Shown here piece by piece: positions 32,653 through 41,852 of a DNA stretch of 64,000 nucleotides. This DNA comes from Enterococcus ureilyticus. GTDB taxonomy: Bacteria > Bacillota > Bacilli > Lactobacillales > Enterococcaceae. The notes beneath the pieces are model-generated. The model was not told the DNA's origin. It did no database searches and worked only from the letters and a program-made list of their open reading frames with translations. Each line of letters begins with the position of its first letter. Position 1 is the stretch's first letter. The position numbers and the translations under genes were made by a program. Location: contig NZ_MIKC01000038.1 in NCBI RefSeq assembly GCF_001730315.1, positions 1-64,000 of the forward strand, written 5' to 3'.

Positions 32653-34035
32653 ATGCCAACCCTGTATAAACATCAAATTTTACCGATTGAAAAGGTTTTT
32701 AGAGATCCAGTTCACAATTATATCCACGTTCAGCATCAGGTTATTTTGGATTTAATTAATTCTGCAGAAGTACAAAGACTACGTCGGATCAAGCAATTAG
32801 GTACCTCTTCTTTTACCTTTCACGGAGCAGAACATAGCCGTTTTGCCCATTCCCTTGGCGTTTATGAAATAACGCGTCGTATTTGTGATATCTTTCAGCG
32901 GAATTATTCAGCCGAACGTTTAGGCGAAGAAGGATGGGATGATAATGAACGTCTCGTTGCTTTGTGCGCTGCCTTACTTCATGATGTTGGTCACGGGCCC
33001 TATTCGCACACATTTGAGCACATTTTCCAGACGGATCATGAAGCAATCACAGTAGAAATTATTACATCTCCTGAGACAGAAGTTTTCCAAATATTAAATC
33101 GAGTTGCAGCTGATTTTCCAGACAAAGTTGCAAGTGTTATCACAAAAAAGTATCCTAATCCGCAAGTGGTTCAAATGATTTCCAGTCAAATTGACGCCGA
33201 TCGGATGGATTATTTATTACGAGATGCCTATTTTACAGGGACAGAATATGGAACGTTTGATCTAACTAGGATTTTACGCGTAATCCGACCTTATAAAGAC
33301 GGATTAGCCTTTGCGATGAACGGCATGCATGCGGTAGAAGATTATATTGTCAGCCGCTACCAAATGTATGTACAGGTGTATTTCCATCCTGTTTCTCGTG
33401 GTATGGAAGTTATTTTAGATCACTTACTTCATCGAGCAAAAGAATTATATGAACAGCAGCCTGAGGATTATCAACTGCATTCTCAACTTTTAGTCCCTTT
33501 TTTTAAAGGAAACTTCTCATTACAAGAATATTTAAAGCTAGATGACGGTGTCCTGAATACTTATTTTACGCAATGGACTTCCTTGCCAGATCCAATCTTA
33601 AACGATTTAGCAAACCGGTTTTTAATACGTAAACCATTAAAATCTGCGACATTTTCTGGAAATCGTGATTCCGTGACGATCCGACATTTACAAGCATTAA
33701 TCGAGAAAGTCGGTTATAATCCTAAATATTATACAGCGATCAATTCAAGTTATGATTTACCATATGATTTTTACCGTCCAGAAAAAAATAGTCATCGTAC
33801 CCAGATTGAAATCATGCAAAAAGATGGCACATTGATTGAATTATCAAAAGTCAGCCACTTAGTTGCAGCTCTTGCCGGTCAAACGCAAATCGACGAACGC
33901 TTTTATTTCCCAAAAGAAATGGTCGATCCTAAAAGGCAGAATCATTATGATTTGTTTGATGATACCTACCGTGAGTTTGCGTCCTACATTCATAATGGCG
34001 CATTGGTTGAAGTTGAAGGAAAAAATAAAGAATAG
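32653..34035 (+). CDS. HD-domain deoxynucleoside triphosphate triphosphohydrolase
   Basis: 460 residues. The HD metal site is seen as HSRFAHSLGVYEITRRI, ALLHDVGHGPYSHTFEH and SSQIDADRMDYLLRD. Length and sequence fit the structurally studied E. faecalis EF1143 family of tetrameric dNTPases, which cleave dNTPs to the nucleoside and triphosphate. The ribosome site AGGAG, 7 nt before the ATG at 32653, overlaps the end of lipL. A frame extension to 32623 is not used. The HAD phosphatase gene follows closely, so four genes form one operon. Confidence 0.92.
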   Translation: MPTLYKHQILPIEKVFRDPVHNYIHVQHQVILDLINSAEVQRLRRIKQLGTSSFTFHGAEHSRFAHSLGVYEITRRICDIFQRNYSAERLGEEGWDDNERLVALCAALLHDVGHGPYSHTFEHIFQTDHEAITVEIITSPETEVFQILNRVAADFPDKVASVITKKYPNPQVVQMISSQIDADRMDYLLRDAYFTGTEYGTFDLTRILRVIRPYKDGLAFAMNGMHAVEDYIVSRYQMYVQVYFHPVSRGMEVILDHLLHRAKELYEQQPEDYQLHSQLLVPFFKGNFSLQEYLKLDDGVLNTYFTQWTSLPDPILNDLANRFLIRKPLKSATFSGNRDSVTIRHLQALIEKVGYNPKYYTAINSSYDLPYDFYRPEKNSHRTQIEIMQKDGTLIELSKVSHLVAALAGQTQIDERFYFPKEMVDPKRQNHYDLFDDTYREFASYIHNGALVEVEGKNKE

Positions 34036-34052
34036 GTTTACAGGAGGAAATT

Positions 34053-34859
34053 ATGACAGTTAAATTAGTGGCAATCGATATCGATGGAACATTACTTGAT
34101 TCAAACAGAAAGATCACACCGAAAGTTAAAGAAACACTGCAAAAAGCAAATGCAAATGGTATGTATATCGTGTTATGTACAGGCCGTCCTTTGCCAGGCG
34201 TGACAGAACAATTAGTAGAATTAGACTTATACGGAGACAACGATTATGTGATCACTTATAATGGTTCTTTAGTTCAAGCGACAAAGTCAAACGAAATCAT
34301 CTCTCAATATACCTTAAGCTATGATGACTTTTTAGAAATTGAATTGACCGCTCGAAAAGCTGGTGTGCATTTGCATACAATTGACGATAAAGCAATTTAT
34401 ACGGCAAATCGAGATATTGGTAAATACACAGTGCATGAAGCTTACCTTGTTGACATGCCTTTAAAATACCGTACGGTAGAAGAAATGACACCTGAATTAT
34501 CAATTATTAAAATGATGATGATTGATGAGCCTGAAGTTTTAGATAAAGCAATCAGCCAACTTTCAGCTGATTTTCTTAATAAATATACAACTGTAAAAAG
34601 TACTGATTTTTATTATGAAATTTTAAATAAAAAAGCAAGTAAAGGGAATGCTTTAGCCAAATTAGCGGAACATTTAGGTATCTCCCAAGCAGAAACAATG
34701 GCTATCGGAGACAATGAAAATGATCTGTCCATGATCGAATATGCAGGAATTGGTGTTGCTATGGGCAATGCCACAGACAGTGTAAAACGTGCAGCTGATG
34801 TTCAGACTACGAGCAATGACGAAGATGGTGTTGCAGAAATTTTATTGAAATATATATAA
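34053..34859 (+). CDS. HAD-superfamily Cof-type phosphatase (YidA-like)
   Basis: 268 residues. Motif I is AIDIDGTLLDSN, motif II VLCTGRP, motif III a lysine in NKKASKGNAL, and motif IV AIGDNENDLSMIEYAG. A C2-type cap lies between. Such enzymes hydrolyse sugar phosphates and other small phosphoesters, and some dephosphorylate flavin or PLP; the substrate is not inferable. AGGAGG is 6 nt before the ATG. Last gene of the run, followed by a terminator. Confidence 0.92.
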   Translation: MTVKLVAIDIDGTLLDSNRKITPKVKETLQKANANGMYIVLCTGRPLPGVTEQLVELDLYGDNDYVITYNGSLVQATKSNEIISQYTLSYDDFLEIELTARKAGVHLHTIDDKAIYTANRDIGKYTVHEAYLVDMPLKYRTVEEMTPELSIIKMMMIDEPEVLDKAISQLSADFLNKYTTVKSTDFYYEILNKKASKGNALAKLAEHLGISQAETMAIGDNENDLSMIEYAGIGVAMGNATDSVKRAADVQTTSNDEDGVAEILLKYI

Positions 34860-34887
34860 ATCTAAGAATCGCTCATTCACAATAAGA

Positions 34888-34937
34888 AAATAAGCAGAGA
34901 TAAAACTCAGATTGGTTTATTCTTTGCTTATTTTTTT
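34888..34937 (+). terminator. Terminator after the HAD phosphatase gene
   Basis: AAATAAGCA pairs with TGCTTATTT, with a further imperfect inner stem (GAGA...TTCT and TAAA...TTTA), followed by T-run. It overlaps the end of the convergent Nudix gene. Confidence 0.7.
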
Positions 34938-35371
34938 GTCTGCCATTTTTTCACTGCCCACTTGTGGCTACCTCTTTTTAGCAAATCAATTCCTGTATCT
35001 ACTTGGACCCAACTAATCGTATTTGTTTTTTCTAACGGAGCACATATTTGCCGCCAACTATCTGCAACAAAGAAATATCCTGGATTATAATAATCTGTAT
35101 TTCGATGTCTGGAGTGGAAATATTCGTCGGCCTGCCCTAGGTAATGTCCAATGACTACTTCAAAGCCCAGCTCTTCGATCATTTCTCGATGAATCGCAAG
35201 TTCTTTCGTCTCACCTTGTTCAATTTCTCCGCCTGGTAAAAAGTATGCCCCATTAGGTGCTTGAACTAACACTATTTCTGTTGCATTATGTCGTGATATC
35301 ACAATATAAGCACCCATTCTTTTTTTATAAGTCAGTGTTTCTGATTTTTCACCAAATGACGGTGTTTCCAT
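34928..35371 (-). CDS. Nudix hydrolase
   Basis: 147 residues. The Nudix box is complete: GGEIEQGETKELAIHREMIEELGF. Nudix enzymes cleave nucleoside diphosphate-X compounds; the exact substrate is unknown. AAAAGGAG lies 8 nt before the ATG at 35371, so I reject the 27-codon upstream extension. Monocistronic and convergent with the HAD gene. Confidence 0.9.
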   Translation of the reverse strand: METPSFGEKSETLTYKKRMGAYIVISRHNATEIVLVQAPNGAYFLPGGEIEQGETKELAIHREMIEELGFEVVIGHYLGQADEYFHSRHRNTDYYNPGYFFVADSWRQICAPLEKTNTISWVQVDTGIDLLKRGSHKWAVKKWQTKK

Positions 35372-35545
35372 AAAAACAACTCCTTTTTCGTTTAAACTAA
35401 TTTTACATGAGAATTTTCTCATGAACAAGTAATATCGTATCATTTCACTCACAATTTCATTAAAGTCTATGCTACTATAAAAATATCAGCAGATTAATTG
35501 ATTCATTCTGCGATAAGATTCATTTATGAAAGGAAGATGACTCAT

Positions 35546-35920
35546 ATGAAAATGGCTCACACTTGTGTTCGTGTCAAAGACTTAGAAGCGTCGCTAGAAT
35601 TTTATCAAAAGGCATTCAATTTTGAAGAAAGCCGCCGCCGCGATTTTCCAGAACATAAATTTACTTTAGTTTACCTTACTTTACCAGGAGATGGTTATGA
35701 ACTAGAGTTAACGTATAACTATGATCATGAAGCCTATCACTTAGGAGATGGTTATGGACATATCGCTATAAGTACGGATGAAATCGAAAAATTGCATGAA
35801 GAGCAAAAAAACGCAGGATTTACTGTTACCGATATGAAAGGCCTCCCTGGAACACCACCATCGTATTATTTTATTACAGATCCAGATGGTTATAAGATCG
35901 AAGTTATTCGCGCTCGCTAA
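35546..35920 (+). CDS. gloA: Lactoylglutathione lyase-type glyoxalase (VOC superfamily)
   Basis: 124 residues. Metal ligands of glyoxalase I are in place: His5 (MAHTCVRV), Glu in YELELTYN, His in GHIAIS and Glu in YKIEVI. The paired beta-alpha-beta-beta-beta modules are complete. It would isomerise the methylglyoxal-thiol adduct. The inner ATG at 35546 has AAGGAAG 9 nt upstream; the frame extends 16 codons further but without a site. Followed by its own terminator. Confidence 0.93.
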   Translation: MKMAHTCVRVKDLEASLEFYQKAFNFEESRRRDFPEHKFTLVYLTLPGDGYELELTYNYDHEAYHLGDGYGHIAISTDEIEKLHEEQKNAGFTVTDMKGLPGTPPSYYFITDPDGYKIEVIRAR

Positions 35921-35929
35921 AAGATAGAT

Positions 35930-35974
35930 AGCTACTCGTTTTAGGTTTCCCTAATAAATGAGTAGCTGTTTTTT
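35930..35974 (+). terminator. Intrinsic terminator after gloA
   Basis: AGCTACTC pairs with GAGTAGCT, with an inner AGG/CCT pairing, and is followed by GTTTTTT. Confidence 0.8.
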
Positions 35975-36065
35975 ATTGACATTTTAATCACCAAATCATT
36001 TTTACCCTATTTTTTTAAAAAAGTGATACACTGATATTCTACATATTAATTGAGGACGTGATCAG

Positions 36066-36785
36066 ATGACAACCACTATCGGCATAGCCGGAAACCAAAT
36101 TATTCAATCCGTTGATGTTTTCAACGGTAACCATGTATCTTATACACCACAAGGATTCGTGACAGCGATACAACAAGCAGGAGGCTTACCTATGATTTTA
36201 CCTATTGGAAAAGCTGAAACTGCTGCAGGATATATTTCGAAAATCGATAAATTATTATTAGCGGGCGGGCAAGATATTTCTCCTGACTTTTTTGGGGAAG
36301 AACCTCATCCAAAATTAGAAGAAACTAATCGCAATCGTGATCTTTTTGAAATAGCCTTAATCAAAGAAGCAATCAAACAGCATAAACCTATTTTCGCTGT
36401 TTGTCGAGGGATGCAGTTGATTAATATTACTTTAGGAGGAACCTTATTTCAAGATCTTTCATTATACCGTGACTGGACAGTAAAACATGGACAACAACCT
36501 ACCCAACCACAATTTGCAACACACGATATTCATGTAGAAAGAGACAGTATTTTATATCAACTTTTTGGATCTAATTATCGTGTTAACTCTTATCATCATC
36601 AGGCCATCAACCAATTAGCACCCACTTTAAAAATAACAGCAAAAGCATCTGATGGTATTGTAGAAGCTGTTGAATCCGTTACAAAGGAGCAACGGATTCT
36701 AGGCGTCCAATGGCATCCTGAGCTGCGTTTTGATATAGATGCTAAGGAATTCAAACTCTTTAACTATTTTGTCAATCAATTTTAA
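36066..36785 (+). CDS. Class I glutamine amidotransferase-like peptidase (PuuD-like)
   Basis: 239 residues. Nucleophile Cys in FAVCRGMQLINITLGG, with His/Glu in GVQWHPEL, forming the class I GATase triad. The family includes gamma-glutamyl-GABA hydrolase (PuuD) and other gamma-glutamyl hydrolases. No polyamine genes surround it, so the substrate is open. GAGGACG-type ribosome site before the ATG. Monocistronic, convergent with the aldo/keto reductase gene. Confidence 0.88.
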   Translation: MTTTIGIAGNQIIQSVDVFNGNHVSYTPQGFVTAIQQAGGLPMILPIGKAETAAGYISKIDKLLLAGGQDISPDFFGEEPHPKLEETNRNRDLFEIALIKEAIKQHKPIFAVCRGMQLINITLGGTLFQDLSLYRDWTVKHGQQPTQPQFATHDIHVERDSILYQLFGSNYRVNSYHHQAINQLAPTLKITAKASDGIVEAVESVTKEQRILGVQWHPELRFDIDAKEFKLFNYFVNQF

Positions 36786-36793
36786 ATAATAGT

Positions 36794-36835
36794 AAAATAG
36801 CAGGAGAACGTTTGATACAGTTCTCTTGCTATTTT
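36794..36835. terminator. Bidirectional terminator between the PuuD-like and aldo/keto reductase genes
   Basis: AAAATAGCAGGAGAAC pairs with GTTCTCTTGCTATTTT (one mismatch) around a 9-nt loop, with A/T tracts on both sides. Confidence 0.8.
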
Positions 36836-36848
36836 GCTTTATTCATTT

Positions 36849-37673
36849 TTAAAAATCAAAGTTTTCTGGATCTGGACCTAAGCGTTCATTAGTATTTAAT
36901 TGATCAATTTGTTTAATATCTTCTTGCGTTAATGCAAAATCAAAAACATCAAAATTTTGCTCGATTCGATCTTGATGAACTGATTTTGGAATCACAATGA
37001 TATCACTTTGCAAATGCCAACGAATGATCACTTGAGCTGCCGTTTTATTATATTTTTTGCCAATCTCAATTAAAGTTGGGTTCGCTAAAATCTTTCCTTG
37101 CCCTAAAGGAGACCAGGCTTCAACCGCAATCTTATTTGCAGCTAAAAATTTACGTAACGGTTCTTGTGTCAAAGTAGGATGAATCTCAATTTGATCAACC
37201 ATTGGAACAATTTTGGCTATTGTCAATAAATCTTCAATATGATGTTCGTGAAAATTAGATACCCCAATAGCTTTTGCACGACCACTTTGATAAATTTCTT
37301 CCATCGCACGCCAAGAATCTTTATATTTACCTTCAACAGGCCAATGAATCAAATACAAATCAACATAGTCTAGTTGAAGTTTGGCTAAGCTCTCGTCAAA
37401 CGCTTGTAAGGTTGATTCGTAGCCTTGATCAGCATTCCATAGCTTAGTTGTTACAAATATCTCATCTCGCGGAATTCCTGCTTGACGAATTCCTTCGCCA
37501 ACACTCGCTTCATTTTTATACGCGGCAGCAGTATCGATTAAACGATAGCCTGTTTCTAAAGCCCATTTTACAGAATCGACTGCTTCATCTCCATCTTTTA
37601 CTTGCCAGACACCCAATCCTAACCGTGGTATGCTAGAACCATTGGCCAATTTTTTTGTTTCTTCAAAAGACAT
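36849..37673 (-). CDS. Aldo/keto reductase (2,5-diketogluconate reductase-like)
   Basis: 274 residues. The AKR tetrad is visible: Asp in [10 protein letters not shown] (also Tyr), Lys in TTKLWN and His in LYLIHWP. NADPH-binding residues appear in [14 protein letters not shown]. It reduces small aldehydes or ketones, perhaps including methylglyoxal, like Bacillus YvgN; gloA is two genes away. GGAAAGG precedes the ATG at 37673; the frame opens eight codons earlier at a TTG. Confidence 0.92.
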   Translation of the reverse strand: MSFEETKKLANGSSIPRLGLGVWQVKDGDEAVDSVKWALETGYRLIDTAAAYKNEASVGEGIRQAGIPRDEIFVTTKLWNADQGYESTLQAFDESLAKLQLDYVDLYLIHWPVEGKYKDSWRAMEEIYQSGRAKAIGVSNFHEHHIEDLLTIAKIVPMVDQIEIHPTLTQEPLRKFLAANKIAVEAWSPLGQGKILANPTLIEIGKKYNKTAAQVIIRWHLQSDIIVIPKSVHQDRIEQNFDVFDFALTQEDIKQIDQLNTNERLGPDPENFDF

Positions 37674-37783
37674 TTGTTTCATTCCTTTCCTAAACAATTC
37701 CTACATTTATATTATACTCTTTAAAACACCCATTGGAAAACAACTGGCTTATCTCTACTGTGAGTTATAAGCTGATTATTGCA

Positions 37784-38728
37784 TTAGTAGCGCAAAACTT
37801 TTAGCACATAAAAAAATAATTTCCTAATTAACTTCGAAACTTGTTGTATAATTCTCCATTTGTGTTTTGCGCCCAACTCAGTATTTATTATCCGCTTTAT
37901 TGCATTGATTTTTACTGCAACATCTTTAATTGTTATTTCAGTAAAAACGCGCAATTTGCTTAGCACTTCTTGCTGATCAATATCATATTTTGTCAGCTGA
38001 TAGACTTCGATCAAGCGGTTTAACTTTTCGTCATACTGGGCATCCGTTGCATATTTCCCAGTTAGCGATTTGGTAGCTTCTGGATAATTCTTAGTTTGAC
38101 TTTTCCAGACACTTTGATAATATAAAGTGTTCCCAGTTACGCCCATTTTTAAAAGCATGGCATAGTCTTCCAAAGACTCCTTATAGGACGAATATTGGCG
38201 AAACTTTGAATCAATGGTGAACAAATTTCCTTGACCGTCGTCTTCTTGTGTTTTCATCACAACTTTGGCACCTTTATAATCTCCTTTGATTCCAAATAGA
38301 TTATAATACGGTGGAATCGATAGAGCACTATTTCCTGCTTCTGATTCTAAAATTGCTTGTGCTATCATGACCGAGGCATACAAATCATGATAACTAGCTA
38401 TTTTACTAGCTTGTTCTCCTATTTTATTGACAAATTCTTCAATTGATTGGCTTTTATCAGTCATCGTTTCTGAAAAATCAGATACAGTTTCTTCGCTCTT
38501 TATTATTTCATGAATATCATCAGAGATTTCTACAGACTGGGCTAAAAATCGTGCGTATTTAGATGATCGATTCTTCCTCTCACTGATCGTGTCAGTCTTT
38601 ATTATTTTGATTGTTTTTAATCCTGTTCTTTCTTTCAATGTACTGCTAAGTTTTAGAGCTGGTGCAGCAATCATCAAAGTTGGCATTACTAAGCCTAAAA
38701 TCATTATCAATAATACTTTATTGTTCAT
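37784..38728 (-). CDS. Secreted or anchored glucosaminidase-type peptidoglycan hydrolase
   Basis: 314 residues. The N-terminal hydrophobic segment (about 5-24, VLLIMILGLVMPTLMIAAPA) acts as signal peptide or anchor. The glucosaminidase (FlgJ/AtlA-type) domain spans about 120-255, with catalytic Glu in AQAILESEAGNS and YNLFGIKG, FRQYSSYKESLEDYA. There are no LysM repeats or cell-wall anchor motif, so wall targeting must come from elsewhere. The C-terminal 60 residues are basic and of unknown role. Monocistronic. Confidence 0.85.
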   Translation of the reverse strand: MNNKVLLIMILGLVMPTLMIAAPALKLSSTLKERTGLKTIKIIKTDTISERKNRSSKYARFLAQSVEISDDIHEIIKSEETVSDFSETMTDKSQSIEEFVNKIGEQASKIASYHDLYASVMIAQAILESEAGNSALSIPPYYNLFGIKGDYKGAKVVMKTQEDDGQGNLFTIDSKFRQYSSYKESLEDYAMLLKMGVTGNTLYYQSVWKSQTKNYPEATKSLTGKYATDAQYDEKLNRLIEVYQLTKYDIDQQEVLSKLRVFTEITIKDVAVKINAIKRIINTELGAKHKWRIIQQVSKLIRKLFFYVLKVLRY

Positions 38729-38826
38729 CCGCCTCTTCCCTTCGTGATTTTGTTCTCTAAAATAACAATACGCAATTCTTTAGCTTTTTGATCATAAAAG
38801 GTTATATGCTTTTTTTACTTTTAATG

Positions 38827-38853
38827 AAAAAAAAAACAACGAGTTTCGCTCGT
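38827..38853 (-). terminator. Intrinsic terminator after the 230-residue lipoprotein gene
   Basis: ACGAG and CTCGT flank a short loop, followed by GTTTTTTTTTT on the minus strand. Confidence 0.7.
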
Positions 38854-38885
38854 CATTTCCTTTTAGTAGTGAAATATATGATTAA

Positions 38886-39578
38886 TTAATCTTCTTCAGG
38901 CAATTCTATTTTCTCGATTTTATTAAAATCATCCAATTCTGAATCAATACTAATAACAACCCGTCCTTTTTTATTTTCTCCAACAATTTTGATATTTATT
39001 TCTTGGACGTTGAACGTTTTTTTATCCGCACGTATATCCATCTCAATGGTTAAGTCTTCATCGATATCAAAACCAGTAAATGAAACATTATAATATTTCT
39101 TTAATGTTTTAAATAATTTTTTATCATAACCTTCATAAACCAGATGATAATCCTCGTCCGTTGTCTCAAGATCTAATGAATCTGAAACAAGACTTAGTAA
39201 TTCTAAAGGCACGCTGTAATCAATTTGCTTACTAAATTCTTTAGCATCCACTTTAGCGGTCTTTTTCCAAACCCCTGGGCGATCTTCTAAGTAAGCTTTC
39301 CCATCTTTTATAATAATTTCAAGCTCTTCCTCATCTGCATTCAATACATCAATTTGGAAACTATCATTTTTGCGGTCAACTTCAGAACTCATTTCAACAG
39401 TTGAGCTATTTTTTTGACCTAACGCATTAATTTTTACACTAAGATCCATTTCCAATGAATAGCTATCCACTTTGGCCTCCTGCGTATCCATGCGTTTAAG
39501 TACATTTTCTTTTGTAAGTGGTTTATTACAACCTGATAACACAAATAATAAAGCAACGACCAAAACAATTTTTTTCAT
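38886..39578 (-). CDS. Lipoprotein of unknown function (DUF6612-like)
   Basis: 230 residues. Signal peptide with lipobox LSGC (Cys about residue 17), then an acidic beta-rich domain of alternating strands (for example YSLEMDLSVKINALGQ and DLTIEMDIRADKKTFNVQEINIKIVG), reminiscent of LppX/LolA-like lipid-binding folds. Binding of a hydrophobic ligand is only a guess. GGAGAG just before the ATG at 39578 decides the start over a frame open to 39629. Has its own terminator. Confidence 0.8.
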   Translation of the reverse strand: MKKIVLVVALLFVLSGCNKPLTKENVLKRMDTQEAKVDSYSLEMDLSVKINALGQKNSSTVEMSSEVDRKNDSFQIDVLNADEEELEIIIKDGKAYLEDRPGVWKKTAKVDAKEFSKQIDYSVPLELLSLVSDSLDLETTDEDYHLVYEGYDKKLFKTLKKYYNVSFTGFDIDEDLTIEMDIRADKKTFNVQEINIKIVGENKKGRVVISIDSELDDFNKIEKIELPEED

Positions 39579-39674
39579 TTTAACTCTCCAAACTCTCATA
39601 TTATTAGATTTAACTATATCCCCTAACAACCATTATACTAAAGCTAATTCAAAAATACGAGAGCTTTTATAAAG

Positions 39675-40691
39675 TTATGCTTTTATCTTTCTGATCCAAC
39701 CAGCTGGCGCAGCTATATCACCAAACTGAATGCCTGTCAGTTCATCATATAATTTTTGTGTCACTGGTCCGACTTCTTGTTCACTATAAAACACATGGAA
39801 ATCTTTATACGTTTGTATCCCGCCGATTGGTGAGATCACAGCCGCAGTCCCACAAGCACCAGCTTCTTTAAATCGATCTAAATCATCAATAAAAACAACC
39901 TCCTCAACTGCTTCTAGTCCAAGATTATGTTCTGCTAAATGAAGAAGAGAGTATTTAGTAATACTTGGCAAAATAGACGGAGATAGTGGAGTAACAAAGC
40001 GATCATCTTTCGTAATACCAAAGAAATTAGCTGAACCAACCTCCTCAATTTTCGTATGCGTAATTGGATCAAGGTAGATACAATCTGAAAAGTGTCTTTC
40101 TTTTGCTTCTTCTCCTGGTAGAAAACTTGCTGCATAGTTTCCTCCAACTTTAATCGCTCCGGTTCCTTGAGGTGCTGCACGATCATAATCAGAAAATATA
40201 AAGTTTGTCGGCGTTAAACCACCTTTAAAGTAGGCTCCAACAGGCATACAAAAAACAGTAAAAAGATATTCAGGTGCTGGGCTTACTCCTATGCCTGCCC
40301 CGACACCGATTAATAACGGGCGGATATATAGTGTTCCGCCACTGCCATATGGTGGAACAAATGCTTCATTTGCTTTTACAACTTCTTCTATAGCATGAAT
40401 GAATTTTTCTTCGGGTACTTCAGCCATCAATAAACGTTTAGCACTTCGATTCATTCGTTTTGAATTTTCATCAACTCTAAATAAATTGATGGAACCATCT
40501 TTACATCGATAGGCTTTTAACCCTTCAAAACATTGCTGCCCGTAGTGTAGTGCTGCCGAACCTTCATTGATATGCAACGTACTATCCTCTGTTAATTTAC
40601 CATCATCCCACTGGCCATCTTTCCACATCGAAATATAGCGAAACGGGGTTTTTATATAATCAAAGCCTAAATTATCCCAATCAATTGTCAT
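39675..40691 (-). CDS. ilvE: Branched-chain amino acid aminotransferase
   Basis: 338 residues. Fold-type IV PLP enzyme with GQQCFEGLKAYR, the PLP lysine in GTGAIKVGGNYAAS and a C-terminal GTAAVISPIGGI. It interconverts Leu, Ile and Val with their 2-oxo acids using 2-oxoglutarate. AAGGAG 7 nt before the ATG at 40691 fixes the start (the frame runs on to 40784 through the promoter). No other ilv or leu genes are near, so it may serve catabolism as much as biosynthesis. Confidence 0.95.
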   Translation of the reverse strand: MTIDWDNLGFDYIKTPFRYISMWKDGQWDDGKLTEDSTLHINEGSAALHYGQQCFEGLKAYRCKDGSINLFRVDENSKRMNRSAKRLLMAEVPEEKFIHAIEEVVKANEAFVPPYGSGGTLYIRPLLIGVGAGIGVSPAPEYLFTVFCMPVGAYFKGGLTPTNFIFSDYDRAAPQGTGAIKVGGNYAASFLPGEEAKERHFSDCIYLDPITHTKIEEVGSANFFGITKDDRFVTPLSPSILPSITKYSLLHLAEHNLGLEAVEEVVFIDDLDRFKEAGACGTAAVISPIGGIQTYKDFHVFYSEQEVGPVTQKLYDELTGIQFGDIAAPAGWIRKIKA

Positions 40692-40715
40692 ATGATCACT
40701 CCTTATTTTCAGAAT

Positions 40716-40745
40716 ATTGTAACACATTTCCAATGATTTTGTTAA
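40716..40745 (-). promoter_or_regulatory. ilvE promoter
   Basis: TTAACA (40740-40745) and TACAAT (40716-40721) on the minus strand with an 18-nt spacer, about 20 nt before the ribosome binding site. Confidence 0.6.
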
Positions 40746-40761
40746 GCTTTTTCCATAAAAG

Positions 40762-40791
40762 GTGACATCTTTTTTTAATTTCAAGTATAAT
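40762..40791 (+). promoter_or_regulatory. Promoter of the MscS-type channel gene
   Basis: GTGACA (40762-40767) and TATAAT (40786-40791) with an 18-nt spacer, back to back with the ilvE promoter. Confidence 0.6.
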
Positions 40792-40831
40792 GATAAAATG
40801 AATATAGATTAAAAAGAAAGTTGGGATCTCT

Positions 40832-41764
40832 TTGTTTATTTTCGGACAAGCACTATCCAGTTCCACCATTGAAAGTACCATGGATTCTACACTGGATATA
40901 AAAACGGTCACTGAAAAAAAAGTTAATGCTTTACAACGCTTTTGGAACGGCATCAATTGGGATCAAATTATTGCTACTTTGATTGAAAAAACAATTTATC
41001 TTTTATTTTTGATACTTCTTTTTGCCTTTTTAAATCGAGTAGGAAAGTCATTAATTGATCAAGCTTATGGAAATTACAGTAAGAAACAAACACTCAGTGA
41101 GAGTCGTTTGAAAACCTTACATACATTGATTAACAACGCTTTTCAATATACACTCTTTTTCTTTTTTGTCTATTCTTTGTTAACGGTAATCGGTGTACCT
41201 GTTGGTTCACTTCTTGCTGGAGCCGGGATCGCTGGTGTGGCTATTGGCTTAGGTGCTCAGGGTTTTATGAATGATATTATTACGGGTTTTTTCATTATTT
41301 TAGAACAACAAATGGATGTTGGCGATTATATTCGCTTGAGCGCTTTAGGTATTGAAGGAACGGTCACAGCGGTTGGACTTAGAACAACTCAAATGAAAGC
41401 TTTAGATGGGACGGTTCATTTTATTCCAAACCGAAATATCACAACCATCAGTAATCTTTCTAGATCAAATATGCAAGTCTTGATCGATGTTCGTATTATA
41501 CCAGACGAAGGATATGATGCGATTATCGCTGTGATTGATCAAGTAAACGAAGAACTAAAAGAAAAATACACTGAAAGTATTCAATCGGGTCCTACAATTT
41601 TTGGAATGGTCGATCTTGGAAATGGAAACTTTGCAATTCGTACCACGATGTATGTTTTAAACGGAAAACAAGCCTTGGTCAGAGAAGAATTTTTAACACA
41701 GTATGTAAAAAAATTATCTGAAGCAAACTTCACAATTCCAAATACACCGATTACTATAAAGTAA
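40832..41764 (+). CDS. Small-conductance mechanosensitive channel (MscS family)
   Basis: 310 residues. Three membrane helices: about 50-70, 100-120 and the pore helix about 125-150 with AGAGIAGVAIGLGAQGFMNDIITGF. The MscS beta domain follows (VGDYIRLSALGIEGTVTAVGLRTT... IPNRNI), then a C-terminal alpha/beta domain. It opens under hypo-osmotic shock. Like Bacillus YkuT, it lies close to the DAP genes dapL and dapH. The start is a TTG at 40832 with a weak ribosome site; the next Met at codon 17 has none. Confidence 0.9.
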   Translation: MFIFGQALSSSTIESTMDSTLDIKTVTEKKVNALQRFWNGINWDQIIATLIEKTIYLLFLILLFAFLNRVGKSLIDQAYGNYSKKQTLSESRLKTLHTLINNAFQYTLFFFFVYSLLTVIGVPVGSLLAGAGIAGVAIGLGAQGFMNDIITGFFIILEQQMDVGDYIRLSALGIEGTVTAVGLRTTQMKALDGTVHFIPNRNITTISNLSRSNMQVLIDVRIIPDEGYDAIIAVIDQVNEELKEKYTESIQSGPTIFGMVDLGNGNFAIRTTMYVLNGKQALVREEFLTQYVKKLSEANFTIPNTPITIK

Positions 41765-41793
41765 TCATTGAAAATATTCCAATCATACTAGAT

Positions 41794-41841
41794 AAAAACA
41801 GGCAGAAACTTCACTCATTGAGCGTTGTTTCTGTCTGTTTT
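41794..41841. terminator. Bidirectional terminator between the MscS gene and a lipoprotein gene
   Basis: AAAACAGGCAGAAAC pairs with GTTTCTGTCTGTTTT (one G-U) around a 17-nt loop; T5 follows on the minus strand and T4 on the plus strand. Confidence 0.8.
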
Positions 41842-41852
41842 GGATTGGCTTA

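Noticed and set aside
33863-34063. 66-codon plus-strand frame at the end of the dNTPase gene
   Set aside because: Out-of-frame overlap with two well-supported genes.
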